Below, piece after piece: positions 31,429 through 39,232 of a stretch of 64,000 nt of DNA. The position numbers were made by a program, and so were the translations under genes. Origin of the DNA: Acinetobacter sp. LoGeW2-3 (GTDB lineage: Bacteria > Pseudomonadota > Gammaproteobacteria > Pseudomonadales > Moraxellaceae); assembly GCF_002688565.1 (NCBI RefSeq), contig NZ_CP024012.1, positions 115,400 through 179,399 of the forward strand, in the 5' to 3' direction. The notes under the pieces are model-generated. The model saw only the letters and a list, made by a program, of their open reading frames with translations. It made no database searches and was not told the origin of the DNA. Numbering within the stretch: the stretch's first letter is position 1; each line of letters opens with the position of its first letter.

Positions 31429-33888
31429 TTGAGCATTAATCATGCCAATTATCATCTATCCCATCAGAGGTATCTCCTCGGAGAAATAGAAGCAGCGTTG
31501 AAAAAAGGCCAAGATAATCAAAGAATGATATGGACCTTTGGTGAGCATATGGGATATTTATCTGCACCGAATACAATAGACACCTTTCAGGATGCTTTTA
31601 TCCATCTGCTGCAGCCGATTAGGGCACTCCATCTACGGGTGGATCCTCAAACTCTACAATGCTTCTATCTGGATACAGGAGATGAAATTGAGCTATGTTT
31701 ATCTGGACAGACCGTTGAACTTCTGGCACTTAATGAAACAGCTCAACCATTTTTCGAAGCACTCGAAAGCCTTAAGACTCCCTATACTATAAGTCCAGCG
31801 GCACAGACCCTGGCACAGCTCCAGCAACAGACACCTTCTGCTCAAGCTTTGCAGTATCAACTCGATCACTATCAGCTGTCACAGGAGCTGCTTCAGCAGG
31901 CTTGGCAGATCACAGATCAGTACGCTATACGTCTTCGTGCAAATCAGCCTGTTCAAGTGTATGTGTTTAATACTGGTCTAGATCAGGATATTACTCTGCC
32001 ATTCAGCTTGGAAGAACTCTCAGTTAAGCTGTATAAAGCACAGCCCATGGAGCAGTATCTGCCAGAGCCTTTGGCTAAACCTGTCCAGGAAATTCATGTG
32101 CCGCGTGCCTCTGCACGCACTTATATGGTGAAAAAAGGTCAATGGATTCAGATTATTGATGTTTCAGGGAAACAATGTTCAGACTTTCTAGCCTTTGACC
32201 AGCATGCACTGGCTCACGGGATTGAGATTAGTCTCGATGCTGTAGCGACCCGGACAGTACTAGGCCAGGCCGTACCAAGACCTGGACTGCATTCTCGTTT
32301 TTATGGCACAGACATGCAAAGCCTAGTAGAAGTAGTACAAGATACTGTCGGACGCCATGATATGTTTTTAACTGCTTGCAGCCCTAAATTCTATGAAGAC
32401 TCCGGCTACTTTGGTCATATTTCCTGTACAGACAATTTTAACAAAGTACTAAAACCTTATCACATCGCATCACGTGCATCCTGGCCTGCTATTAACTTTT
32501 TCTATAACACCTTTGTCGAGGACTGCGGTAGCATCGGCATGGATGAACCATGGTCCAGACCTGGGGATTATGTGCTGTTGCGAGCCAACCGTGACCTGAT
32601 CTGTGCCAGCTCTGCCTGTCCTGATGATATCGATCCGTCTAATGGCTGGATACCAACTGACATTCATATCCGGATTTATGCCGAGACAGAACACTTCAAC
32701 CGATCCCAGCATTACCGGATCACGCCTGAGGAGCAACCTCGAATGACCATGTCATCTGGATTTTTTTCAAGAATCAATACACTTACCTCCAAAATCAGTG
32801 AATATAAAGGCTATTGGGTCGCTAATGAGTATGATGGATGGGGAGCAACAGCAGAGTATCTGGCATGCCGTGAACGTGTAGCTATGCTGGATCTAAGTGC
32901 CCTGCGTAAATTTGATATTGCTGGCCCGGATGCTGAAGTCTTTATGCAGTATGTTCTCACCCGCAATGTCCGAAAGCTGGCAGTTGGTGAAATTGCCTAT
33001 TCTGCGTCCTGCTTGGAAACCGGAGGTATGGTAGATGACGGTACGATTTTCCGTATGGGTCAGCAGAATTTTCGTTGGATTTGTGGAGACGAATATTCCG
33101 GAATTTGGCTCAAGCAGAAATCACAAGAAATGGGCTATCAGGTCAGTATCCGAAATGCCTCACAACAGATTCATAATTTAGCAGTTCAAGGTCCTAAAAG
33201 TCGTGAATTGCTCAGTAAAATCATATGGACGCCGGAGCATCAACCTTCTTTAGAAAAGTTAGCGTGGTTCCATTTCACTTTAGGTAAATTAGGCGGCCCA
33301 ACGGGTATTCCTCTCATGGTGTCACGCACCGGCTATACAGGTGAACTTGGCTTCGAAATCTGGTGTCACCCAAGTCATGCAGAACAGTTATGGGATACCA
33401 TTTGGACAGAAGGTCAACAATATGAAATTGCTCCAATGGGCTTTGATGCATTAGATATGCTGCGTATTGAAGCAGGGTTAATTTTTGCAGCTCATGAATT
33501 TGATGCTGAAACCAATCCGTTTGAAGCCGGCATTGGCTTTACCGTACCGATGAAAACAAAAGAAGAGGATTTTATTGGAAAACAAGCACTGCAAAACCAA
33601 AATCCAGCTAGTCGAAAGAAACTAATGGGGCTGGTTTTAGATGGTAGTGAACCAGTACATCATGGCGATAAAATTTATGCGGGACGTTTTCCTGTTGGTG
33701 TAGTGACCAGCAGTACGCTTTCACCCTTGTTGAAAAAACAAATCGCCCTGTGTCGCTTGGCACCAGAATATGCTCAAGCTGATATCGCACTGGAAGTTGG
33801 ACATTTAGACGGTCACAAAAAGCGTCTTGGTGCCAAAGTAGTGTCGCTGCCATTTTACGACCCTGAACGCACTCGTGTACGTTCCTAG
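31429..33888 (+). CDS. tdm: Trimethylamine N-oxide demethylase
   Basis: The 819-residue protein fuses an N-terminal module with a DUF1989 domain (MVKKGQWIQIIDVSGKQCSD, CTDNF, SSACPDDIDPSNGW; Cys250, Cys333 and Cys397 are candidate zinc ligands) to a C-terminal GcvT-like THF domain (RVAMLDLSALRKFDIAGPDA ... SRTGYTGELGFEIW). This architecture is that of Tdm, which splits TMAO to dimethylamine and formaldehyde and channels the latter to THF. The only in-frame start near the 5' end is TTG at 31429 with no ribosome site; the next ATG is about 28 codons on, inside recognisable sequence. Divergent from the sensor kinase operon. Confidence 0.9.
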   Translation: MSINHANYHLSHQRYLLGEIEAALKKGQDNQRMIWTFGEHMGYLSAPNTIDTFQDAFIHLLQPIRALHLRVDPQTLQCFYLDTGDEIELCLSGQTVELLALNETAQPFFEALESLKTPYTISPAAQTLAQLQQQTPSAQALQYQLDHYQLSQELLQQAWQITDQYAIRLRANQPVQVYVFNTGLDQDITLPFSLEELSVKLYKAQPMEQYLPEPLAKPVQEIHVPRASARTYMVKKGQWIQIIDVSGKQCSDFLAFDQHALAHGIEISLDAVATRTVLGQAVPRPGLHSRFYGTDMQSLVEVVQDTVGRHDMFLTACSPKFYEDSGYFGHISCTDNFNKVLKPYHIASRASWPAINFFYNTFVEDCGSIGMDEPWSRPGDYVLLRANRDLICASSACPDDIDPSNGWIPTDIHIRIYAETEHFNRSQHYRITPEEQPRMTMSSGFFSRINTLTSKISEYKGYWVANEYDGWGATAEYLACRERVAMLDLSALRKFDIAGPDAEVFMQYVLTRNVRKLAVGEIAYSASCLETGGMVDDGTIFRMGQQNFRWICGDEYSGIWLKQKSQEMGYQVSIRNASQQIHNLAVQGPKSRELLSKIIWTPEHQPSLEKLAWFHFTLGKLGGPTGIPLMVSRTGYTGELGFEIWCHPSHAEQLWDTIWTEGQQYEIAPMGFDALDMLRIEAGLIFAAHEFDAETNPFEAGIGFTVPMKTKEEDFIGKQALQNQNPASRKKLMGLVLDGSEPVHHGDKIYAGRFPVGVVTSSTLSPLLKKQIALCRLAPEYAQADIALEVGHLDGHKKRLGAKVVSLPFYDPERTRVRS

Positions 33889-33913
33889 CAATAGATCCCT
33901 TTAACCAACTACG

Positions 33914-33942
33914 AAGAGAACCTAGCCTCGGCTGGGTTCTCT
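33914..33942 (+). terminator. Terminator of tdm
   Basis: AAGAGAACC/GGTTCTCTT stem around CTCGG, 26 bp after the stop, followed by CATCCTTTTTAA. Confidence 0.75.
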
Positions 33943-34319
33943 TCATCCTTTTTAATAAGGTAAAGAGGTTTTCTCTGAAACCGACATTCTGCCCTGCTAT
34001 TGATTAAACAATATTTTATTAAATTTCAAAATTACACACTAGACTTGCAGTAGTTGAGACAACTTAACTTTTAAAAAACATAGATTCAAAATAAAGAACC
34101 TTTCTTACCGGTTATCCATTTTATGAGATAACTTTTTAAAATCGATTGGCTCATGGAAAGAACTGAAGTATTTATTAAATTAATCTCTGTTGCAGATCGT
34201 GAAGGTTTTAAGGCAGATCAACTTATTTTAAGCATCTTAATAAGCCAAAGAATCAAAAAAATACTAATTTCTAATCAATATTAGGCTTTATTGTGGGTTA
34301 TCAATCCTTACAGATCAGA
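33943..34319. other. Gene-free AT-rich stretch
   Basis: No gene is supported here. A 43-codon ORF (34153-34284, MERTEVFIKLISVADREGFK) has no ribosome site and may be a fragment. Nothing else is recognisable until the candidate RNA copy B begins. Confidence 0.5.
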
Positions 34320-34550
34320 AATTATCCACAATTTCTGTGGATAAACTTGGGATAATTTTATCCGTCTGTGTACGCATATGCTCACATAAATCTCGGCCTT
34401 TGCGGCTAGGCGATCAGACTGTGATTCCCTATCATGGGGAAATAGAGAGCAGGAAGCTACATACAAGAATAACAATAGATAAGCACAAGGATTGTAAGGT
34501 ACGACAGGAGTTATACCGAGCGAACCAATATGAAAAAACCTGGCAGGATG
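34320..34550 (+). ncRNA. Candidate structured small RNA, copy B (3' end disrupted)
   Basis: This matches 11150-11370 in blocks: AAATTATCCACAATTTCTGTG, TCGGCCTTTGCGGCTAGGCG, GAGCAGGAAGC, AACAATAGATAAG and AAAAAACCTGGCAGGATG. The similarity stops at 34550 in the middle of the terminator loop, exactly where an insertion-sequence palindrome begins. Copy B has therefore lost its own terminator. No protein in any frame is conserved between the copies. Confidence 0.45.
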
Positions 34551-34601
34551 AAAAGCACCCTTCAAGTTAGACACTCTTAGTCTAACTTGAAGGGTGCTTT
34601 T
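34551..34601. repeat. Perfect 22-bp inverted repeat at an IS junction
   Basis: AAAAGCACCCTTCAAGTTAG (with AC, 34551-34572) and its exact complement (34580-34601) are separated by 7 bases, ACTCTTA. A transposase start codon lies 2 bp beyond. Two outward-facing ends a few bases apart is the geometry of an IS3-family end-to-end junction, though it could also act as a hairpin terminator. Confidence 0.55.
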
Positions 34602-34603
34602 CT

Positions 34604-34711
34604 ATGGCTAAATATTCTCAAGAATTTAGACTTGAAGTTGTTCAATTTTACTTAATGAATCTAGGTAGACAACGAGCAACAGCTAATCATTTTAACATAG
34701 CAATATACTGA
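34604..34711 (+). pseudogene. IS3-type transposase OrfA fragment
   Basis: A 35-codon remnant beginning MAKYSQEFRLEVVQFYLMNL and continuing GRQRATANHFNI, the start of an HTH_Tnp_1 transposase OrfA, then breaking into a stop. No catalytic part follows. The following 34712-34913 contains nothing recognisable. Confidence 0.7.
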
Positions 34712-34913
34712 TCATAGTAAGGGAATTGGCGTAGATGTTAATTACTTAATTCTATTATGTAACAGTATTGGCAGAAACAGGATTTATAGATAGTTTTTCA
34801 GCTAGCCTTCATTTATCAAGATGAATTCTATAGCTACTCAAGTACTCTCATTAAAGATAATGAAATTCCTCATAATAGCTTTCAAAATATAGGTGTTTTT
34901 CAAGCTTCTGATA

Positions 34914-34942
34914 AAAAGGTGTAGCAAGTTGCTACACCTTTT
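34914..34942. promoter_or_regulatory. 29-bp palindrome at the 3' end of parB (candidate parS and/or terminator)
   Basis: The 19-bp core GTGTAGCAAGTTGCTACAC (34919-34937) is a perfect palindrome, extended by AAAAG/CTTTT. It overlaps the parB stop codon. The identical 19-bp core recurs after rep at 38667-38685. As RNA it would form a 12-bp stem with a 5-base loop and U tract, so termination and ParB binding are both possible. Confidence 0.5.
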
Positions 34943-35843
34943 CATTTTTCTGAACTAGCCCTTTTAAAAAATTTTCTAGCTGCAATAAACTAGCTTCATC
35001 AATTTGCGAAATATTCAGCGAAACTTTAAGTTGTTTATCACTGAGTTTTATATTTCCAGCAACTCTACCATTATATTCAATCTTGCGAATTACAGATGTT
35101 GTTGTCAGTTTTTCAGAACCTTCACTAAGCAATTTCTCAGCATATATAGCAGCTTTAGTCTGCTCCAGCTTTTTATCTTTAACTTTATCCCAAGCTTTAA
35201 GTAATACTGTTTCAGCTTCAGAAAGTTGCTGCAGATGGTCTGACAAAAACTTTTTAAATGCAGTTGCAGCAGTACGTCCAAGTAAGTTTGGATCTACTTC
35301 AAGATCATTTAAAATTGTTTTAGGTAGTTTTTCATAAGATAGATATTTATACATATCCTCTCGGTTTAAACCAAGAGATTTAGCTAAGCGCTGTTTATTT
35401 TTCTTTAAATTCTCGTCTAAAGCATTCAACCCTACAAAAACTTCATAATCTGTCAGATCCTGACGTTTTAAATTTTCTGCTAAAGTCAGCAATGATGCTT
35501 CTTCATCGTTCGCATCAATAATGATTGCTTCGATTACAGTTTTACCAAGCTGTTGATGCGCACGTAAACGGCGTTCGCCTGCGATCAGTTCATATTTTAG
35601 ATTATCCAGCTTACGAACTGTAATCGGCTGTAAAAGGCCAACTTCTTCAATAGAATTTGCTAGTTCTGTTAGCTCTAGCTCGTCAAATATTTTTCGAGGC
35701 TGATTTGGGCTTTTACTGATATCCTCAATTGGGACATTACGCCGAAATTCTTTCAACTCTTTGATGTTGTCTTTTTGAGCTTGTTGATGTTTCTGTGTAT
35801 TCTGTTTCAATTTCTGAGCTAAAAGCTCTTTGGTGCTCGCCAT
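34932..35843 (-). CDS. parB: Plasmid partition protein ParB
   Basis: The 303-residue ParB has an N-terminal ParB/Spo0J domain (PIEDISKSPNQPRKIFDELELTELANSIEEVGLLQPITVRKL), the CTP-binding motif GERRLRAHQQLGK, an ENLKRQDLTDYE segment and a helix-turn-helix (NKQRLAKSLGLNREDMYKYLSYEKLP), with a C-terminal dimerisation tail. It binds parS and works with ParA in segregation. The gene follows parA by 14 bp on the minus strand. Confidence 0.92.
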   Translation of the reverse strand: MASTKELLAQKLKQNTQKHQQAQKDNIKELKEFRRNVPIEDISKSPNQPRKIFDELELTELANSIEEVGLLQPITVRKLDNLKYELIAGERRLRAHQQLGKTVIEAIIIDANDEEASLLTLAENLKRQDLTDYEVFVGLNALDENLKKNKQRLAKSLGLNREDMYKYLSYEKLPKTILNDLEVDPNLLGRTAATAFKKFLSDHLQQLSEAETVLLKAWDKVKDKKLEQTKAAIYAEKLLSEGSEKLTTTSVIRKIEYNGRVAGNIKLSDKQLKVSLNISQIDEASLLQLENFLKGLVQKNEKV

Positions 35844-35857
35844 AATATTCTCAAATT

Positions 35858-36631
35858 TTATACTTTAGCCACTATTTCAGCTGCTAGGCTTTCAAATGCC
35901 TTACGTACTTTTGAACCTTTTTCTACTTTTAACAGAGACTGTTGTAAAATTGCTGCTTGATTAACTTTGGTACTTTGAGGAATAGTAGTTTCTAAAATTT
36001 TACCAACTTGTTTAAGTGCTTCATCACGAATCAATTTACACACATTCTGACGTTCATCATGCTTGATTAACAAGGCACCTAAAAGTTTGAGATCAGCATT
36101 AATACGTTTAATCTTTTCCATATGATTTAAAAGATCCGTTACCCCGTAAAGACCATATTGTGAACCTGATTCAATTGGAATAATTACATGTGTAGAAGAT
36201 GCTAGAGCATTACTAGTCAACAATTTCAGACTTGGTGGACAATCAATCAAGATAAAATCATATAGATCTTTAAGTAATTCTAGTTTAATTGTAAGTTCTT
36301 CAGATGGGCGTGGTGCTTCTTCTTTCAGTTGATCTTCAGTTTTTCCTAAATTTAATGATCCATAAATCAATGATACATTTTCAAAATTAGTTTCTTCTTG
36401 TAAGGCATCTGCTAATAAAGAAATATCACCTACAAGTAATTCTGCTGTTGTGACAGCAACTTCACTAGGATGTTGAACTCCAATGTGCAAACTTGCATTT
36501 GCTTGTGGATCTAAATCAATAACTAGAACTTTATTACCCAGATTTGCAAGTTCTGATGCCAAGTGAACAACTGTTGTTGTTTTACCACATCCGCCTTTGT
36601 GATTGGCAACAGCAATAATTTTTGCAGACAT
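35858..36631 (-). CDS. parA: Plasmid partition ATPase ParA
   Basis: The 257-residue ParA/MinD-family ATPase has a deviant Walker A motif, AVANHKGGCGKTTTVVHLASEL, Walker A' VLVIDLDPQANAS and Walker B-like DFILIDCPPSLKLL. It lacks an N-terminal DNA-binding extension (type Ib-like length), so autoregulation probably rests with ParB. It is first in the parAB operon, divergent from rep across the origin region. Confidence 0.93.
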   Translation of the reverse strand: MSAKIIAVANHKGGCGKTTTVVHLASELANLGNKVLVIDLDPQANASLHIGVQHPSEVAVTTAELLVGDISLLADALQEETNFENVSLIYGSLNLGKTEDQLKEEAPRPSEELTIKLELLKDLYDFILIDCPPSLKLLTSNALASSTHVIIPIESGSQYGLYGVTDLLNHMEKIKRINADLKLLGALLIKHDERQNVCKLIRDEALKQVGKILETTIPQSTKVNQAAILQQSLLKVEKGSKVRKAFESLAAEIVAKV

Positions 36632-36858
36632 ACGTGTCAGATGCTTCCGTATTTGATTGTTAGTTAATATAAATAACTTTCACTAAACTTACTATAGTTT
36701 TTAAATTTATAAACCCTGTTTGTTCAGATGTAAAACAACTTAAAAAATAAATTTTACCTAAGCTAGCTTAATTAATAATTAGTATAATTAGTTATTTAGC
36801 TAATTAATAATTAGAGCCGATTTTTCAATATAAAAAACAATGCCTTATGGTTTTTAAA

Positions 36859-37408
36859 GTGGAAGGTTTGTCACTGAAAGGTGGAAGGTTTGTCACTGAA
36901 AGGTGGAAGGTTTATCATTGAAAAGTGTAATGATTGTCACTGAAAGGTGGAAGGTTTGTCACTGAAAAGTGAAAGGCTTGTCACTATGGTGGAAGGCTTG
37001 TCATCAATTATTTGAAATAGTCAAAATAATCAAATTAAATAATTTTAAAACAATAGCTTAACTTGTTGATAAAGATGTTTTAAATAGCTTTAATAGTGGA
37101 GTGTCTGTCACGCAGACCTCTTTTATTGTGGATAACTTTATTTTTAAAGATATTTTCTGATGATTATGTATTCAGTTGATTCTTTAAATCATATATCAAA
37201 GGTGGAAGCCTTGTCATATCTAAGTTTCAATTTCATCCAACTTCATTTAAACCTAAAAAATAATGAGTAAAAATACATCTATCTGGCAATTTTTTCTCAT
37301 ATAAGGTGGAAGGTCTGTCACTTATTGGTGGAATAAAATATAAAAATTCCACTTTTAGATGCTAATCCACGTACAATTGCCCTTTTTTGATGACAAGCTT
37401 TCCACTTT
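36859..37408. repeat. Iteron array and probable plasmid replication origin
   Basis: Five direct 22-bp iterons run head to tail at 36859-36968 (consensus GTGGAAGGTTTGTCACTGAA plus AR; the third and fourth are degenerate), then partial copies at 36969 and 36989. Further single copies stand at about 37096 (GTGGAGTGTCTGTCAC), 37203 (GTGGAAGCCTTGTCAT) and 37305 (GTGGAAGGTCTGTCAC), and an inverted one at 37390-37405 (ATGACAAGCTTTCCAC). AT-rich DNA lies between them. The array is between divergent parA and rep, as expected of a Rep_3 origin. Confidence 0.9.
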
Positions 37409-37487
37409 TGCACTCTTATGGTGAAATTGTTGAAAATTTTTCCACTTTTGTTTATAAACGAATAGTCGAATTACAAATATTACGGTT

Positions 37488-38660
37488 ATGACAGAAGCTA
37501 ATCCGCTGCAAGAAGAATCTAATTATGTACCTTACTGTATTGGCAACATTCGCCATAATGGAGTTGTTAGTACCAGCAATCGATTGATTCGTCCAATTGA
37601 GTTGTCGGCAAACGAATATAAAGCACTGTTGTATGCTATGGCGGTGGCAAATTATGGGGAAAAGAATAGTGCAGATCGTGAGATAACTGAACAAACTTAT
37701 ATTTATTTATATAAGGATGATTTGGCTGATTTGCTTGGGCTTAGTAAACGTAATTCGATTAATGTTGCAATCGATCGTATTTATAAAGAACTTTCATCTC
37801 GAGTAGCTCACTTCATTATTGAAGAACCGGCTGATGACAGAAAGAAAAAAACTAAAAAGGTTCACTCTGTTGTTCCTATTATCCGTGAGTTGAGATGGGA
37901 AGATGATTCTAAAAATGCAATTCAAATCCGTTTTACCAGTGAAGTTTTGCCCTATTTTACTCAGCTTGCGGGTGGAAATTTTACGACCTATCAGCTCAAG
38001 CACCTATTTGCATTAGATTCAGTCGCAAGTATGAGTCTGTATACTTATTTTGTTAAAAATGAATTTAAGTATAGTCAACAAAAGAACTATGAAATACCAC
38101 TTCTGCTTGAAAATCTTAAAGCTTTAATTGATATTAATGAAACCAAATACGATCGTTGGGTAGATTTCAGACGCTACGTGCTGGATAAGATCGTGGCTGA
38201 GATTAATGAAAATACAGATCTGCAGTTAGAATATGAAACAATTAAGAAAGGTCGTCCAATTATTGGAGTAAATTTCAAACTGCAACGTCGTATAGCAGAA
38301 AAAAGCCATACTGATGCCGCACCGGTTGAGAAAATTTATCTGGATGTACCATTTGAAGATAATGCTCTGGTAAAAGAACTGGGTGCAAAATTTGATACGA
38401 ATGTACGTTCCTGGTACATTTATAGTGATGATGATAAATACAACCAGTTTAAGAAATGGTTTAAAAAATCAGGTTGTCTGACTGATTCTCAGGCAAATAT
38501 TGTTATTAATGACACCTTATTCCAGATGGACTTCGCTGAAATCGGAATAAGTCTGAATGATTTCAAACGAAATATGAAACATAAACTAAAGAACAACCCT
38601 GAATTTGTTGAAAGCATTCGTGAACGTCTGAATGAGCTTTTTGGTAAAGAAGTGATTTAG
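37488..38660 (+). CDS. repB: Replication initiator, Rep_3 family, with C-terminal DUF5710-like domain
   Basis: The 390-residue initiator has the two winged-helix Rep_3 domains (ELSANEYKALLYAMAVANYG ... KDDLADLLGLSKRNSINVAIDRIYKEL; FTTYQLKHLFALDSVASMSLYTYFVKNE). It binds the iterons upstream. Residues about 280-325 (KIYLDVPFEDNALVKELGAK, DTNVRSWYI, QFKKWFK) resemble DUF5710, a module more usual in plasmid TraC-type primases, which is an unusual appendage to a Rep. The 3' end is followed by the same palindrome that ends parB. Confidence 0.92.
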   Translation: MTEANPLQEESNYVPYCIGNIRHNGVVSTSNRLIRPIELSANEYKALLYAMAVANYGEKNSADREITEQTYIYLYKDDLADLLGLSKRNSINVAIDRIYKELSSRVAHFIIEEPADDRKKKTKKVHSVVPIIRELRWEDDSKNAIQIRFTSEVLPYFTQLAGGNFTTYQLKHLFALDSVASMSLYTYFVKNEFKYSQQKNYEIPLLLENLKALIDINETKYDRWVDFRRYVLDKIVAEINENTDLQLEYETIKKGRPIIGVNFKLQRRIAEKSHTDAAPVEKIYLDVPFEDNALVKELGAKFDTNVRSWYIYSDDDKYNQFKKWFKKSGCLTDSQANIVINDTLFQMDFAEIGISLNDFKRNMKHKLKNNPEFVESIRERLNELFGKEVI

Positions 38661-38663
38661 GAA

Positions 38664-38688
38664 AAAGTGTAGCAAGTTGCTACACTTT
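38664..38688. promoter_or_regulatory. Second copy of the 19-bp palindrome (candidate parS and/or terminator)
   Basis: GTGTAGCAAGTTGCTACAC at 38667-38685, flanked by AAA/TTT, four bases after the rep stop. Identical to the core at 34919-34937; together they bracket parB-parA-origin-rep. Confidence 0.5.
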
Positions 38689-39232
38689 AGGAATATATAG
38701 TTATCCCTGCTTTTTGGGATTCATAAGAATGCTTGTAGCACAATAAGCTAAATTATCAATGAATTAATTCTTATGATTAACAGAATTCTGTTTGCTTACC
38801 AGCATCAGAGAAGATTAAGAACAGATACCTGTAAAACCATATAAAATCCGAGTGTTTTTCATTCCAATAATATTATTGGTATAGATGGGTAACGGTGTAG
38901 CATAACTAGATGCTGTTACATTTAGAATAATGCCAAAATACATTAGTAAGCAAAACTATTTGCTTTATAACCTCCTATATTCAAATCAAGTAAATTAATC
39001 CCTTAGTCATGACCAAAATTCACATAGCAGCCATCCTACTTTTAATTTTTTTAGCCTAAGCATAAGTGAGTATAGTGATTTAGCTTTAATTTTCAGAGTT
39101 AATTCTATGGATAGTAATCATAGTGCCTGATTCCTGTATGTTCTACCTAGATGAGTTTTCTGAAATTTAATTAATAAGATTCTCTTTATACTTATCAATG
39201 TATGTAATTGATTGGTAATAGGTAGAAAAGGG
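38689..39232. other. Gene-free stretch between the plasmid core and the second catabolic island
   Basis: No ORF with a ribosome site, RNA or repeat family is recognised. There are small inverted repeats only (for example CCAATAATATTATTGG at about 38865-38880). It probably holds the promoter for the quinone oxidoreductase gene. Confidence 0.5.

Noticed and set aside
34153..34284. 43-codon ORF (MERTEVFIKLISVADREGFK...)
   Set aside because: No ribosome site, no recognised family and unusual isolation; described only as part of the gene-free stretch.
36859..37408. CRISPR-like array
   Set aside because: The 22-bp repeats are directly tandem without spacers and lie upstream of rep: iterons, not CRISPR.
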